DNA of 6,245 nucleotides from an uncultured Collinsella sp. (lineage in GTDB: Bacteria > Actinomycetota > Coriobacteriia > Coriobacteriales > Coriobacteriaceae): contig URWS01000094.1 of assembly GCA_900551605.1 (NCBI GenBank), positions 1 to 6,245 on the forward strand, read 5' to 3'. How positions within the stretch are numbered: the first letter of the stretch is position 1; each line of letters opens with the position of its first letter. The notes under the pieces were generated by a model that saw only the letters and a program-made list of their open reading frames with translations, did not search any database and was not told where the DNA came from. A program made the translations under genes and the position numbers. Positions 1-6,245 of the stretch are shown piece by piece.

Positions 1-47
1 CTACACTTATGCGATCGTCGGCAGCGTCAGATGTGTATAAGAGACAG
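1..47 (+). other. Illumina Nextera adapter left at contig end (synthetic, not genomic)
   Basis: Bases 1-6 (CTACAC) match the 3' end of the Illumina P5 oligo. Bases 7-14 (TTATGCGA) sit exactly where the 8-base i5 index belongs and match the Nextera index I know as S522. Bases 15-47 match the full 33-base Nextera Read 1 transposase adapter: TCGTCGGCAGCGTC at 15-28, then the 19-base Tn5 mosaic end at 29-47. The order and spacing of all three parts fit a real library molecule, so chance is not a reasonable explanation. On the minus strand the arrangement is insert followed by adapter, as expected when a read runs through a short insert. Base 48 is the first genomic base. Every open frame starting or ending in 1-47 is artificial at that end. 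Confidence 0.98.
29..47 (+). other. Tn5 mosaic end within the adapter
   Basis: AGATGTGTATAAGAGACAG is the 19-base hyperactive Tn5 mosaic end used in tagmentation kits. It directly abuts genomic sequence at base 48. Here it marks the in vitro insertion point of the library transposase. It is not evidence of a natural Tn5 element: there is no IS50 sequence or transposase gene beside it, and the flanking bases are P5 and index sequence. Confidence 0.97.
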
Positions 48-1560
48 CCACCGGCGCGGCCCCATAGGCATCAAGCGGAACGTAGTCGTACGGGTCCTCC
101 TCGACCGGTGCGGACACCGGCGGCGTCGCACCCGCGGCCCAGGCACCGCGACCGGCACTGCGCGCACCAGCCGCACCGCCGCCCGAGCTTCGTCCCTGCG
201 AACCGCCCGCGCGCTCAGCTTGCGCGCGTTGACGCTCGTAGTTCTGCTCACGCCGGCGCTCGGCATCCTCACGCTTGGCAACATCGCGAAACACGCGGCC
301 AGAACTCGCGCGCACGGTCTCCAGGTCCAAACCCAACAGGTCGGCAATCTGGATAAAGTACGTGTCGATCATATAGCTGTCGCGCAGCGGATAGATGAGC
401 GTCAACGCATCCTCGAGCGCTTTGGCGCGACCGCCCGGCGTGGTAATGTCGCTCGACTCCTGCAGCGAGCGGTAGACAAAGTCCATGAGGGGCTCGGCGG
501 CATCGATGCGCGCCTGAAGTGCCTCGCCGCCATGCGCCGTGATGAACTCCATGGGGTCGTTGCCGTCGGGCAGCACCACGCTGCGCAGGTCCATCGAATC
601 CTGCTCGATAAACTGAATCGCGCGGCGAGCGGCCTTTTGACCGGCGGCGTCGCCATCGAACATATATACAATGCGCTTGGCAAAGCGGGTGAGTGTCTTA
701 ACGTGATGTTCCGTGAGCGCCGTGCCCAGCGTGGCGACGACGTTTTTGATCCCTGCCTCCCAGCAGGCGATGCAGTCGGTATAGCCCTCCACCACGATGG
801 CGGTATCCTGCGCGACGATAAACTCCTTGGCCCAGTTAAAGCCGTAGAGGTTTCGCTTTTTATGAAACACGCTCGTCTCGGCGGTATTGAGGTACTTAGG
901 CTGACCATCGCCCATGATGCGCCCGCCAAAAGCGATGTTATGACCCTGCTCGTCAAAAATGGGAAACATCACACGGTCGTAAAAACGGTCGGCGAGCTGT
1001 CCGCGCCCACGGCTCACGGCCACGTTGGCGTCAATCATCTCCTGCGGGGTAAAGCCCGCTTGAGACAGATGAGAAACCAACGCGTTGCGACCCGGCGCAA
1101 AACCCAGGCAGTAGCGTCGACAGACATCGCCACCCATACCGCGGCTGGCAAAGTACTCGCGCGGACGGCTGTCCTTACCGCGCATAAGCATGGTGTGGTA
1201 GAACTGGGCCGTCTCGGCGCACAGGTCATAGATGCGGGCACGCTTGGTGCCGCGATCGCGCTGCGCACCGGTGTCGTGCAGTTCAATGCCCGCACGATCA
1301 GCCAAATAGCGGATCGAATCGGGAAAACTCAGGTTCTCGCGCTTCATGATATAGGTAAAGACGTCGCCGCCCTCGCCGCAGCCAAAGCAGTGCCACACCT
1401 GCGTAGCAGGGATAATGTGAAACGATGGGGTCTTTTCGCCATGAAACGGACAGCAGCCCCAAAACTCATGGCCGCGGGGCTTGAGCTCAACCGTTTCCTG
1501 CACGATGGCAACCAAGTCTGACGCCGCGCGTACCTGATCTTTTTCCTCATCGCTAATCAC
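48..1560 (-). CDS. dnaG: DNA primase DnaG, 3' end missing (assembly truncation)
   Basis: DnaG makes the RNA primers for chromosome replication and works with the DnaB helicase. The N-terminal CHC2 zinc-binding domain is visible, with likely ligands C37, H40, C58 and C61 (CPFHGEKTPSF and VWHCFGCGEGGDVF). The catalytic core follows at about 110-360, with the Toprim motifs EGYTD at 258-262 and DGD at 302-304, plus NDPMEF near 334-339. Residues about 430-504 are a charged stretch, then a Gly/Ala/Ser/Arg-rich linker. About 504 residues are genomic. DnaG is usually near 600 or more, so the C-terminal helicase-binding domain is absent. The frame runs on into the adapter: residues 506-517 (VSYTHLTLPTIA) and the TAA at 7-9 are adapter and index sequence. 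The start is GTG at 1558-1560, giving the typical MISDE opening, with a strong ribosome binding site. It overlaps ribF by 8 bases. Confidence 0.96.
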
Positions 1561-2560
1561 GGATACTCACCCCCTGCTCACCCAAGTTATGACGGATATC
1601 GTCGATATTACCCTCGACGGTCGCGACAAGCTCGTCCAGGGAATCGAACACGCGAGACGGACGCAGCCAGCGCGTAAACGCCAGCGACACGGAAGCGCCA
1701 TACAGGTCGCCCGCATAGCCGATCAAGTTGGCCTCGAGATGCGCCGAGGCGGCATCATCGGCATAGGTCGGCGGCAGGCCGACGTTAACGGCAGCAGGCC
1801 ATACGGTATCGTCGACCAGCACCAGACCCTCATAGACGCCATCGGCAGGCACTTGGATGCCGTCGGGCACCTGGATGTTTGCCGTGGGAAAGCCCATATC
1901 GGAGCCCTCGTGACGGCCAGCCGCCACAACGCCGCGCAGCATATAGGGACGGCCGAGAAGCTCGGCAGCCAGCTCCACATGACCCTGACCCAGCTCATGG
2001 CGGATGCGCGTGGCGCAGATGGTCTGCCCGTTAACGCAGAGCAGGTCGTGACCGTAAACGTCAACCCCACGCTCAGTGCCCCAGGCGCGCATCTCGGCAA
2101 CGCCTGAAGCCCCGCCGCGGCCGAGCCTAAAGTCGCTGCCGACACGAATGGAGCGAATGTCGACAACGCGCGACAACAACGCCAGAAACCCGACATGGTC
2201 AAGTACCGCCACGGCAGGCGTAAAGGGAACGGCCACCACCGCATCGACCCCGGTTTGAGCCAGGGCATGCAGGCGGTCGGCCGTCGTCATCAATTTTTGA
2301 GCGGGCGATGGACTCACCACGACGTCCGGGTCAGGATCGAAAGTAATCACGACCGCTTTGCTGCCGTGATCATACGCATCGCGAATAACCGCATCGATCA
2401 GCTCTTGGTGCCCACGATGTACGCCATCAAACACGCCAATGGCGATCGAAGCGGCACCCAAGAACTCGCACCCATCAAATGCATCGGCAGAAACGATAGG
2501 GGCCTCATCCAACTCACCCGCGAAAAAGATACGCGCGAGCTCGTGGGGCGCCAGCATCAT
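1553..2560 (-). CDS. ribF: Bifunctional riboflavin kinase / FAD synthetase RibF
   Basis: RibF phosphorylates riboflavin to FMN and adenylylates FMN to FAD in the cytoplasm. The 335-residue length fits the bifunctional family. The N-terminal nucleotidyltransferase domain carries GVFDGVHRGH at 42-51, FDPDP at 75-79, GSDFRLGRGG at 141-150 and TRIRHEL at 184-190. The C-terminal flavokinase domain carries MGFPTAN at 222-228, the PADGVY region at 238-243, NVGLPPT at 259-265 and DLYG at 285-288. Some motif positions depart from the common pattern: FDPDP where FxPHP is usual, and ICATRIR where ISSTRIR is usual. About 38 residues precede the FDG motif, somewhat more than in many homologues. The ATG overlaps the truB stop as ATGA (4 bases), so re-initiation or coupling is likely. 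A second ATG follows immediately, so the start could be one codon later. The upstream ribosome binding site is modest (GGCGGTG, 2565-2571). The TAG stop lies inside the start of dnaG. Confidence 0.95.
   Translation of the reverse strand: MMLAPHELARIFFAGELDEAPIVSADAFDGCEFLGAASIAIGVFDGVHRGHQELIDAVIRDAYDHGSKAVVITFDPDPDVVVSPSPAQKLMTTADRLHALAQTGVDAVVAVPFTPAVAVLDHVGFLALLSRVVDIRSIRVGSDFRLGRGGASGVAEMRAWGTERGVDVYGHDLLCVNGQTICATRIRHELGQGHVELAAELLGRPYMLRGVVAAGRHEGSDMGFPTANIQVPDGIQVPADGVYEGLVLVDDTVWPAAVNVGLPPTYADDAASAHLEANLIGYAGDLYGASVSLAFTRWLRPSRVFDSLDELVATVEGNIDDIRHNLGEQGVSIRD
1568..1575 (-). promoter_or_regulatory. Ribosome binding site for dnaG
   Basis: On the minus strand this reads AGGGGGTG and continues with A. 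It aligns with the AGGAGGTGA Shine-Dalgarno consensus with a single G-for-A change that still allows G-U pairing. The AGGGGG core ends 9 bases before the GTG start at 1560. It lies within the last codons of ribF. It supports the GTG start for dnaG despite the non-ATG codon. Confidence 0.75.
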
Positions 2561-3489
2561 CGAACACCGCCGATCGCCTGCGGAAAGACGTGCTCCATCA
2601 CGAAGCGACCGCCCTCGATACGAGCAAGCGCCTTCAATCCCCCATCGAGCACGAGCGCGAACGGCGCCTTCGCCGTATCGAAATCCGCAAGCGCGCGTTC
2701 AACGGGAATGCGACGACCACAAAGCAGGTCGTCTGCAAGATTTCCCGGCAAATCGACACGCGTGGCACCAAGGGCGGCGATGGGATCCAGAGCGAAACCG
2801 GCAGCGGTCTCGGCAGAAAGCTCCTCTACCGCATGACAGGCGCCAATGGAAACAACGCCGGAGGCCGTACGGCGCAGCGCGGAAATATGCGCAGCACTAT
2901 CGCAGGCGCGACCAAGATCGCGAGCGAGCGCGCGAATGTAGGTGCCCTTGCTTACCGAAAACGCCACGGTCCAGACGCACGTTTCGCCCTCGCCGCTCAC
3001 GGCGATCAGGTCGGCGGCATAGACCTCGACGGGGCGCGGGGGCAAGTCTACCGCATTGCCCTCGCGAGCACTCTTATAGGCGCGAACGCCATTGACCGAG
3101 ATGGCCGAAAACGCCGGCGGCACCTGCATCTGCGGGCCAAGCATAGCGGCGAGCTGCTCACGGGCGTAAGCGAAATCGCGCAGCTCGGGGGCAACGGGCA
3201 CCGTGCGGACGGCCTCGCCCTCCGCATCATCGGTGTTGGTCTCGACGCCAAACGAAATGTCGGCGACATAACTTTTGGTATCGAGGGTTAGCATGCCCAG
3301 CAGACGGGTCGCCTGGCCCACGCCCACCACCATGACACCCGAGGCCATGGGGTCGAGCGTACCGGCATGGCCGACGCGTCGCTCATGGAGGGCGCGCCGG
3401 CACTGCGATACCACGTCGTGGGACGTACAGCCCACCGGCTTATCGACGGCGAGCAGCATATTCAATTGAGAAGGCGTACGACGAGCCAT
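2557..3489 (-). CDS. truB: tRNA pseudouridine(55) synthase TruB
   Basis: TruB converts U55 in the T-loop of tRNAs to pseudouridine. The 310-residue protein shows the family's opening LAVDKPVGCTSHDVV near 13-27. It has the catalytic motif VGHAGTLDPMASG at 39-51 with the nucleophilic Asp at D46. VPPAFSAI is at 123-130, RAYKSAR at 136-142, and SKGTYIRALARDLG at 180-193. The region after about 240 is the variable C-terminal part, probably a PUA-like or TruB_C domain. I chose the ATG at 3487-3489, 15 bases after the nrnA stop. The upstream Shine-Dalgarno match is weak (GGATGG, with only 3 bases before ATG). The internal Met11 at 3457-3459 has no visible binding site, although it sits close to the conserved core, so it remains a weaker alternative. 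The TGA stop overlaps the ribF ATG. Confidence 0.97.
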   Translation of the reverse strand: MARRTPSQLNMLLAVDKPVGCTSHDVVSQCRRALHERRVGHAGTLDPMASGVMVVGVGQATRLLGMLTLDTKSYVADISFGVETNTDDAEGEAVRTVPVAPELRDFAYAREQLAAMLGPQMQVPPAFSAISVNGVRAYKSAREGNAVDLPPRPVEVYAADLIAVSGEGETCVWTVAFSVSKGTYIRALARDLGRACDSAAHISALRRTASGVVSIGACHAVEELSAETAAGFALDPIAALGATRVDLPGNLADDLLCGRRIPVERALADFDTAKAPFALVLDGGLKALARIEGGRFVMEHVFPQAIGGVR

Positions 3490-3504
3490 GTACCATCCAA
3501 AATG

Positions 3505-4548
3505 TTAGAGCTCGACGGTCACCGAAGCGGGATCCTCCCCTACCAGCTCGGCCAGCATGGGAAGTGCCACGGCGAGCGTCTCGCGAATCGTTCCGTTGTT
3601 GGAAAAGCCGGCGGCGGCATGATGCCCGCCACCGCCAAAGTTGGCAGCGATCTCGGACACATCGAGGTCACCCTTGGAGCGCAGGTTGCCGCGCACCTTG
3701 GTATCGCCCTCGATGCCCTTTAGGAACAGGCAGACCTCAACGCCCATCACTGAACGCACCACATCGACCAGACCGTCGCACTCATCCGAAGTGACGCCGC
3801 AGGCCTCGAGGTCGCTCTGGTACGCATAACTATATGCCACGCGACCGTGCGCCACGGTCTTGATACGACCCATAACGATGGACTTGAGATGCAAGAACTC
3901 TACGCGCATGCTCTGGTAGACCTCGAGCGCAACGCGCGCGGGATCGGCACCGTGCGCGACCAGGCGCGAGGCGGCATGGAACGCAGCGGCATCGGCGTTT
4001 TGGTACTGAAAACGACCGGTATCGGTCACCAGGCCGCACAGCAGGCAGGTCGCGACACCATCGCGAGCCACAATGCCGCAATTATCCAAAAAGCGGTCGA
4101 TGATCATGGCGCAGGCCGCGGCGTCGACGCGCCTCAGGCTCAGTTCGGCAAATTCCTCGCGCGCCGGATGGTGATCGAAGCACACCACATGCGACGAGCG
4201 GCGGAGTACCTCGACGGAGTTGTTCAGACGCTCGACGACCGGCACGTCCACCGAGATAAACAGGTCCGGATTGCCGGTATACGCAGATGCCGGCACCAGA
4301 CGGTCGGCGCCCTCCATAAAGCGGTAGATGCGCGGAACCGGGTCATCGTCTGCCAGCAGCAGGGCAATGTCCTTGTTGGGGAAAAACTTAATAAGCGATA
4401 AGCCCAGACCCAGCACGGAGCCCAGGGCGTCACCATCGGGAGACGTATGTCCCGAAATCGCAATGGAGGACGCACCCTCGATGAGCTCGAGGATGCGTCG
4501 CTGAATATCTGCAGACTCGCACGATGCGAGGTCGGCGGAATTACTCAT
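3505..4548 (-). CDS. nrnA: DHH/DHHA1 phosphoesterase, NrnA-type nanoRNase / pAp phosphatase
   Basis: NrnA-type enzymes degrade 2-5 nucleotide RNA fragments and dephosphorylate pAp to AMP, using two metal ions. The 347-residue protein has the four DHH-domain motifs: GHTSPDGDALGS at 33-44 (metal-binding H34, D38, D40), a motif II Asp at D101 (SVDVP), the signature FDHHP at 124-128, and VTDTGRF at 174-180 (D176). The C-terminal DHHA1 substrate-binding domain ends with RGNLRSKG near 286-293 and GGGGHHAAAGF at 305-315. No RecJ OB-fold or other extra domain is present, and the size fits NrnA rather than RecJ. Its place between rbfA and truB is common for this family. The ATG overlaps the 3' end of rbfA by 8 bases (ATGAGTAA) and has a perfect AGGAGG upstream. 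The family is certain; the exact substrate preference is inferred. Confidence 0.93.
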   Translation of the reverse strand: MSNSADLASCESADIQRRILELIEGASSIAISGHTSPDGDALGSVLGLGLSLIKFFPNKDIALLLADDDPVPRIYRFMEGADRLVPASAYTGNPDLFISVDVPVVERLNNSVEVLRRSSHVVCFDHHPAREEFAELSLRRVDAAACAMIIDRFLDNCGIVARDGVATCLLCGLVTDTGRFQYQNADAAAFHAASRLVAHGADPARVALEVYQSMRVEFLHLKSIVMGRIKTVAHGRVAYSYAYQSDLEACGVTSDECDGLVDVVRSVMGVEVCLFLKGIEGDTKVRGNLRSKGDLDVSEIAANFGGGGHHAAAGFSNNGTIRETLAVALPMLAELVGEDPASVTVEL

Positions 4549-4951
4549 CTAAAGCTGCCTCCTGGGCGGCATCCGCTATGGGATAGCCGTCCTCGTCCTT
4601 TTCGATCGCAAGCGTGGCGGGAACGTTTTCCAGCGCGCGCGTGATGCGCTCGGCCTCATCTGTCGAGCGATCGATGCGAAAATCGAGCTCGGGCGTGACG
4701 CGCCAATCGAGCGAGCGGGCCAACAGGCTACGAATGCGGCCCTTGGCGCTGGCGAGCGCCTCCATGACCTCCTCGTAGCGGCTCGCGTCGCACGACACGT
4801 ACACGCGCGCGAACGAACGGTCCACCGCGACCTCGACCGCGGTCAAGGTGACCAGGTCGAGACGCGGATCGGAAACCTCAAAGAGCAGGATATAACCGAG
4901 CTTCTCGCGAAGCTGCTCGCCCAGACGGCGGGTTGCCTGCGTTTGCTTCAT
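4541..4951 (-). CDS. rbfA: 30S ribosome-binding factor RbfA
   Basis: RbfA is a small KH-like-fold protein that binds the immature 30S subunit and helps 16S rRNA 5'-end maturation and cold adaptation. The 136-residue length is typical. Family features seen are the N-terminal helix RRLGEQLREKLGYIL (8-22), SDPRLDLVTLTAVEVAVDRSFARVYVS (27-53), and the C-terminal core TPELDFRIDRSTDEAERI near 86-103. A short acidic tail (EKDEDGYPIADAAQEAALDE) follows the core; such tails vary between lineages. The ATG at 4949-4951 is 11 bases after the infB stop and follows a good binding site. The infB-rbfA order is the classical one, linking initiation factor synthesis with small-subunit maturation. The TAA stop lies inside the start of nrnA. 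Confidence 0.96.
   Translation of the reverse strand: MKQTQATRRLGEQLREKLGYILLFEVSDPRLDLVTLTAVEVAVDRSFARVYVSCDASRYEEVMEALASAKGRIRSLLARSLDWRVTPELDFRIDRSTDEAERITRALENVPATLAIEKDEDGYPIADAAQEAALDE
4558..4563 (-). promoter_or_regulatory. Ribosome binding site for nrnA
   Basis: The minus strand reads AGGAGG here, a perfect Shine-Dalgarno core, 9 bases before the nrnA ATG at 4546-4548. It lies inside the last codons of rbfA. It fixes the nrnA start and suggests strong re-initiation after rbfA translation ends at the overlapping TAA (4541-4543). Confidence 0.8.
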
Positions 4952-4958
4952 AGCGCTA

Positions 4959-4964
4959 CCCCCT
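4959..4964 (-). promoter_or_regulatory. Ribosome binding site for rbfA
   Basis: The minus strand reads AGGGGG, 7 bases before the rbfA ATG. It partly overlaps the infB stop codon TAG (4963-4965), so terminating infB ribosomes would sit on this site. The same AGGGGG form is used in front of dnaG. Confidence 0.65.
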
Positions 4965-6245
4965 ACTCGGTACGGGCAACCTGGTCGATGCGGTAGCCCT
5001 CAATGGTGTCGCCAGGCTTGATGTCCTGGAAGTTCTCCAGGCCAATACCGCCCTCGGAGCCGCTCTTGAGGCTCTTGGCCTCGTCCTTGTAGTGGCGCAT
5101 CGAGGCGATTTTACCGTTGAAGACCACGATGCCGTCGCGCACCAGGCGCACAGAATCGGTCGCGGCGATCTCGCCCTCTTCGACGCGGACACCGGCGGCG
5201 ATGCCGACCTTGGGCACCTTGAAGGTGTCCAGAACGGTCGCAGTACCCGTGGAGACCTCGACCTCGGTGGGCTTGAGCATACCGATGCGGGCAGCGTCGA
5301 GGTCCTCGAGGCACTTGTAGATGACGTCGTAACAACGGATCTCGACGCCCTCGCGCTCGGCGGCGGAGCGGGCCTTGCCGTCGGGACGGACGCCAAAGCC
5401 GATGATGATGGCGTTGGAAGCGTCGGCCAGGACGACGTCGGTCTCGTTGATGGCACCAACGGCGGAGTGGATCGTGTTGATACGCACCTCGGACTGATCC
5501 ATCTTGTCGAGAGAGTCCTGAAGGGCCTCGATGGAGCCCTGGACGTCGGCCTTGATGATCAGGTTGAGCTCCTTGACCTCGGCGTCGGCGATGGTCTCGA
5601 AGAGGTTCTCGAGCGTCACGTGCTTCACGCGGCTCTGCTCCTCGATACGGGCCTTGAGCGAACGCTCGTCGGCCAGCGTACGCGCCTCGCGCTCGTCCTC
5701 GAACACGCGGAACTCATCGCCGGCGTTGGGGACGGACTGCAGGCCCAGGATCTCGACGGCGTCGGAGGGACCGGCCTCGGTGACGGCGTTGCCCTTGGGG
5801 TCGAGCATGGCACGGACGCGGCCATAGGTGAGGCCGGCGACCAGCGTGTCGCCCACGCGCAGGGTACCGCGGGTCACGAGCACGGTGGCAACCGAGCCGC
5901 GGCCCTTGTCGAGCTTAGCCTCGAGGACGTTGCCCGATGCGAACGTATCGGGGTTGGCCTTGAGCTCGAGCACGTCGGCCTGGAGCAGCACGGTCTCGAG
6001 CAGGTCGTCGATACCGATCTTCTGCTTGGCCGAGATGTTGACGAACATGTTCTGTCCGCCCCACTCCTCGGGGATGATGCCGTACTCGGTGAGCTCCTGG
6101 CGCACGCGGTCGGGGTTGGCACCCGGCTTATCGATCTTGTTGACGGCGACGACGATGGGTACGCCGGCGGCCTTGGCGTGGTTGATCGACTCGATGGTCT
6201 GAGGCATGACGCCGTCGTCGGCAGCCACGATCAGAATGACGATGT
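4963..6245 (-). CDS. infB: Translation initiation factor IF2, C-terminal part (5' end outside window)
   Basis: IF2 is the GTPase that delivers initiator fMet-tRNA to the 30S subunit and drives subunit joining. The frame is open to the window edge, and 426 complete codons are visible, counted from the ATC codon at 6241-6243. The visible part starts late in the G domain (ADDGVMPQTIES), after the P-loop and DTPGH motifs, which lie off the window. G4 NKID is at 35-38 and G5 SAK at 71-73. Domain II follows (about 100-185), then domain III (about 222-325, with LNLIIKADVQGSIEAL and NETDVVLADASNAIIIGF). The C-terminal fMet-tRNA-binding domain (about 330-426) carries RHYKDEAKSLKSG and GIGLENFQDIKPGDTIEGY. 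A GTG at 6226-6228 is in frame but is an internal Val codon, not a start. The TAG stop is intact. Codon use looks more strongly biased to C/G-ending codons than in the downstream genes, as expected for high expression. Confidence 0.98.
   Translation of the reverse strand, partial: IVILIVAADDGVMPQTIESINHAKAAGVPIVVAVNKIDKPGANPDRVRQELTEYGIIPEEWGGQNMFVNISAKQKIGIDDLLETVLLQADVLELKANPDTFASGNVLEAKLDKGRGSVATVLVTRGTLRVGDTLVAGLTYGRVRAMLDPKGNAVTEAGPSDAVEILGLQSVPNAGDEFRVFEDEREARTLADERSLKARIEEQSRVKHVTLENLFETIADAEVKELNLIIKADVQGSIEALQDSLDKMDQSEVRINTIHSAVGAINETDVVLADASNAIIIGFGVRPDGKARSAAEREGVEIRCYDVIYKCLEDLDAARIGMLKPTEVEVSTGTATVLDTFKVPKVGIAAGVRVEEGEIAATDSVRLVRDGIVVFNGKIASMRHYKDEAKSLKSGSEGGIGLENFQDIKPGDTIEGYRIDQVARTE

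Noticed and set aside
1..47. A natural Tn5/IS50 end or transposon insertion truncating dnaG
   Set aside because: The mosaic end is the engineered hyperactive form and is joined to Read 1, index and P5 sequences, which only exist in sequencing libraries.
9..356. A plus-strand frame beginning MRSSAASDVYKRQ
   Set aside because: The start codon is in the index/adapter and the first 13 residues are translated adapter. The rest is a shadow of dnaG.
31..1521. A 496-codon plus-strand open frame antisense to dnaG
   Set aside because: Its ATG (31-33) lies inside the Tn5 mosaic end, so it has no genomic start. It mirrors the dnaG coding region in GC-rich DNA, where long antisense frames are common, and its protein shows no recognisable domain.
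48..1560. A biologically shortened DnaG lacking the helicase-binding domain
   Set aside because: The stop codon and last 12 residues are adapter-derived, so the truncation is technical. The genomic frame is still open at base 48.
2195..3291. Plus-strand frames of about 210-235 codons opposite ribF and truB
   Set aside because: They lie antisense to well-supported genes, overlap one another in different frames, are rich in Arg/Ala/Gly as expected of GC-rich shadows, and show no family motifs.
3490..3504. A promoter or terminator in the nrnA-truB gap
   Set aside because: The gap is only 15 bases, with no inverted repeat or T-run and no room for -35/-10 elements outside coding sequence.
6226..6228. 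GTG as the start of a 421-residue IF2 form
   Set aside because: It is the Val codon just before ADDGVMPQT in the G domain, and the frame stays open and conserved upstream to the window edge. A start here would lack the P-loop.

Overview
This is a GC-rich, tightly packed bacterial window. Six housekeeping genes all lie on the minus strand and occupy almost everything; the largest gap between genes is 15 bases. Protein character and GC-rich codon use suggest an actinobacterial lineage, with Coriobacteriia (Collinsella-like) as my best guess. That placement is inference from protein feel, not a database match.

In transcription order (right to left) the genes are: infB (translation initiation factor IF2, 5' part cut off by the window edge at 6245), rbfA (30S maturation factor), nrnA (DHH/DHHA1 nanoRNase/pAp phosphatase), truB (tRNA pseudouridine-55 synthase), ribF (riboflavin kinase/FAD synthetase) and dnaG (DNA primase, 3' end lost). 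Junctions are +11, -8, +15, -4 and -8 bases, so this looks like one operon with translational coupling at several junctions. The infB-rbfA-nrnA-truB-ribF core is a widespread translation/RNA-maturation cluster. Having dnaG as the next, overlapping gene is less standard, since dnaG is classically linked to rpsU and rpoD. No promoter, terminator, RNA gene, mobile element or CRISPR array is visible.

The one non-biological feature is at the left end. Bases 1-47 are an Illumina Nextera library adapter: the last 6 bases of P5, an 8-base i5 index, and the 33-base Read 1 transposase adapter ending in the Tn5 mosaic end. Genomic DNA starts at base 48. The adapter replaces the 3' end of dnaG and supplies a false 12-residue tail and stop codon, so DnaG should be read as an assembly-truncated partial gene, not as a short variant. 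I found no new biological system here. The main value of a second look is this artefact, followed by the dnaG linkage and some unusual residues in RibF motifs.
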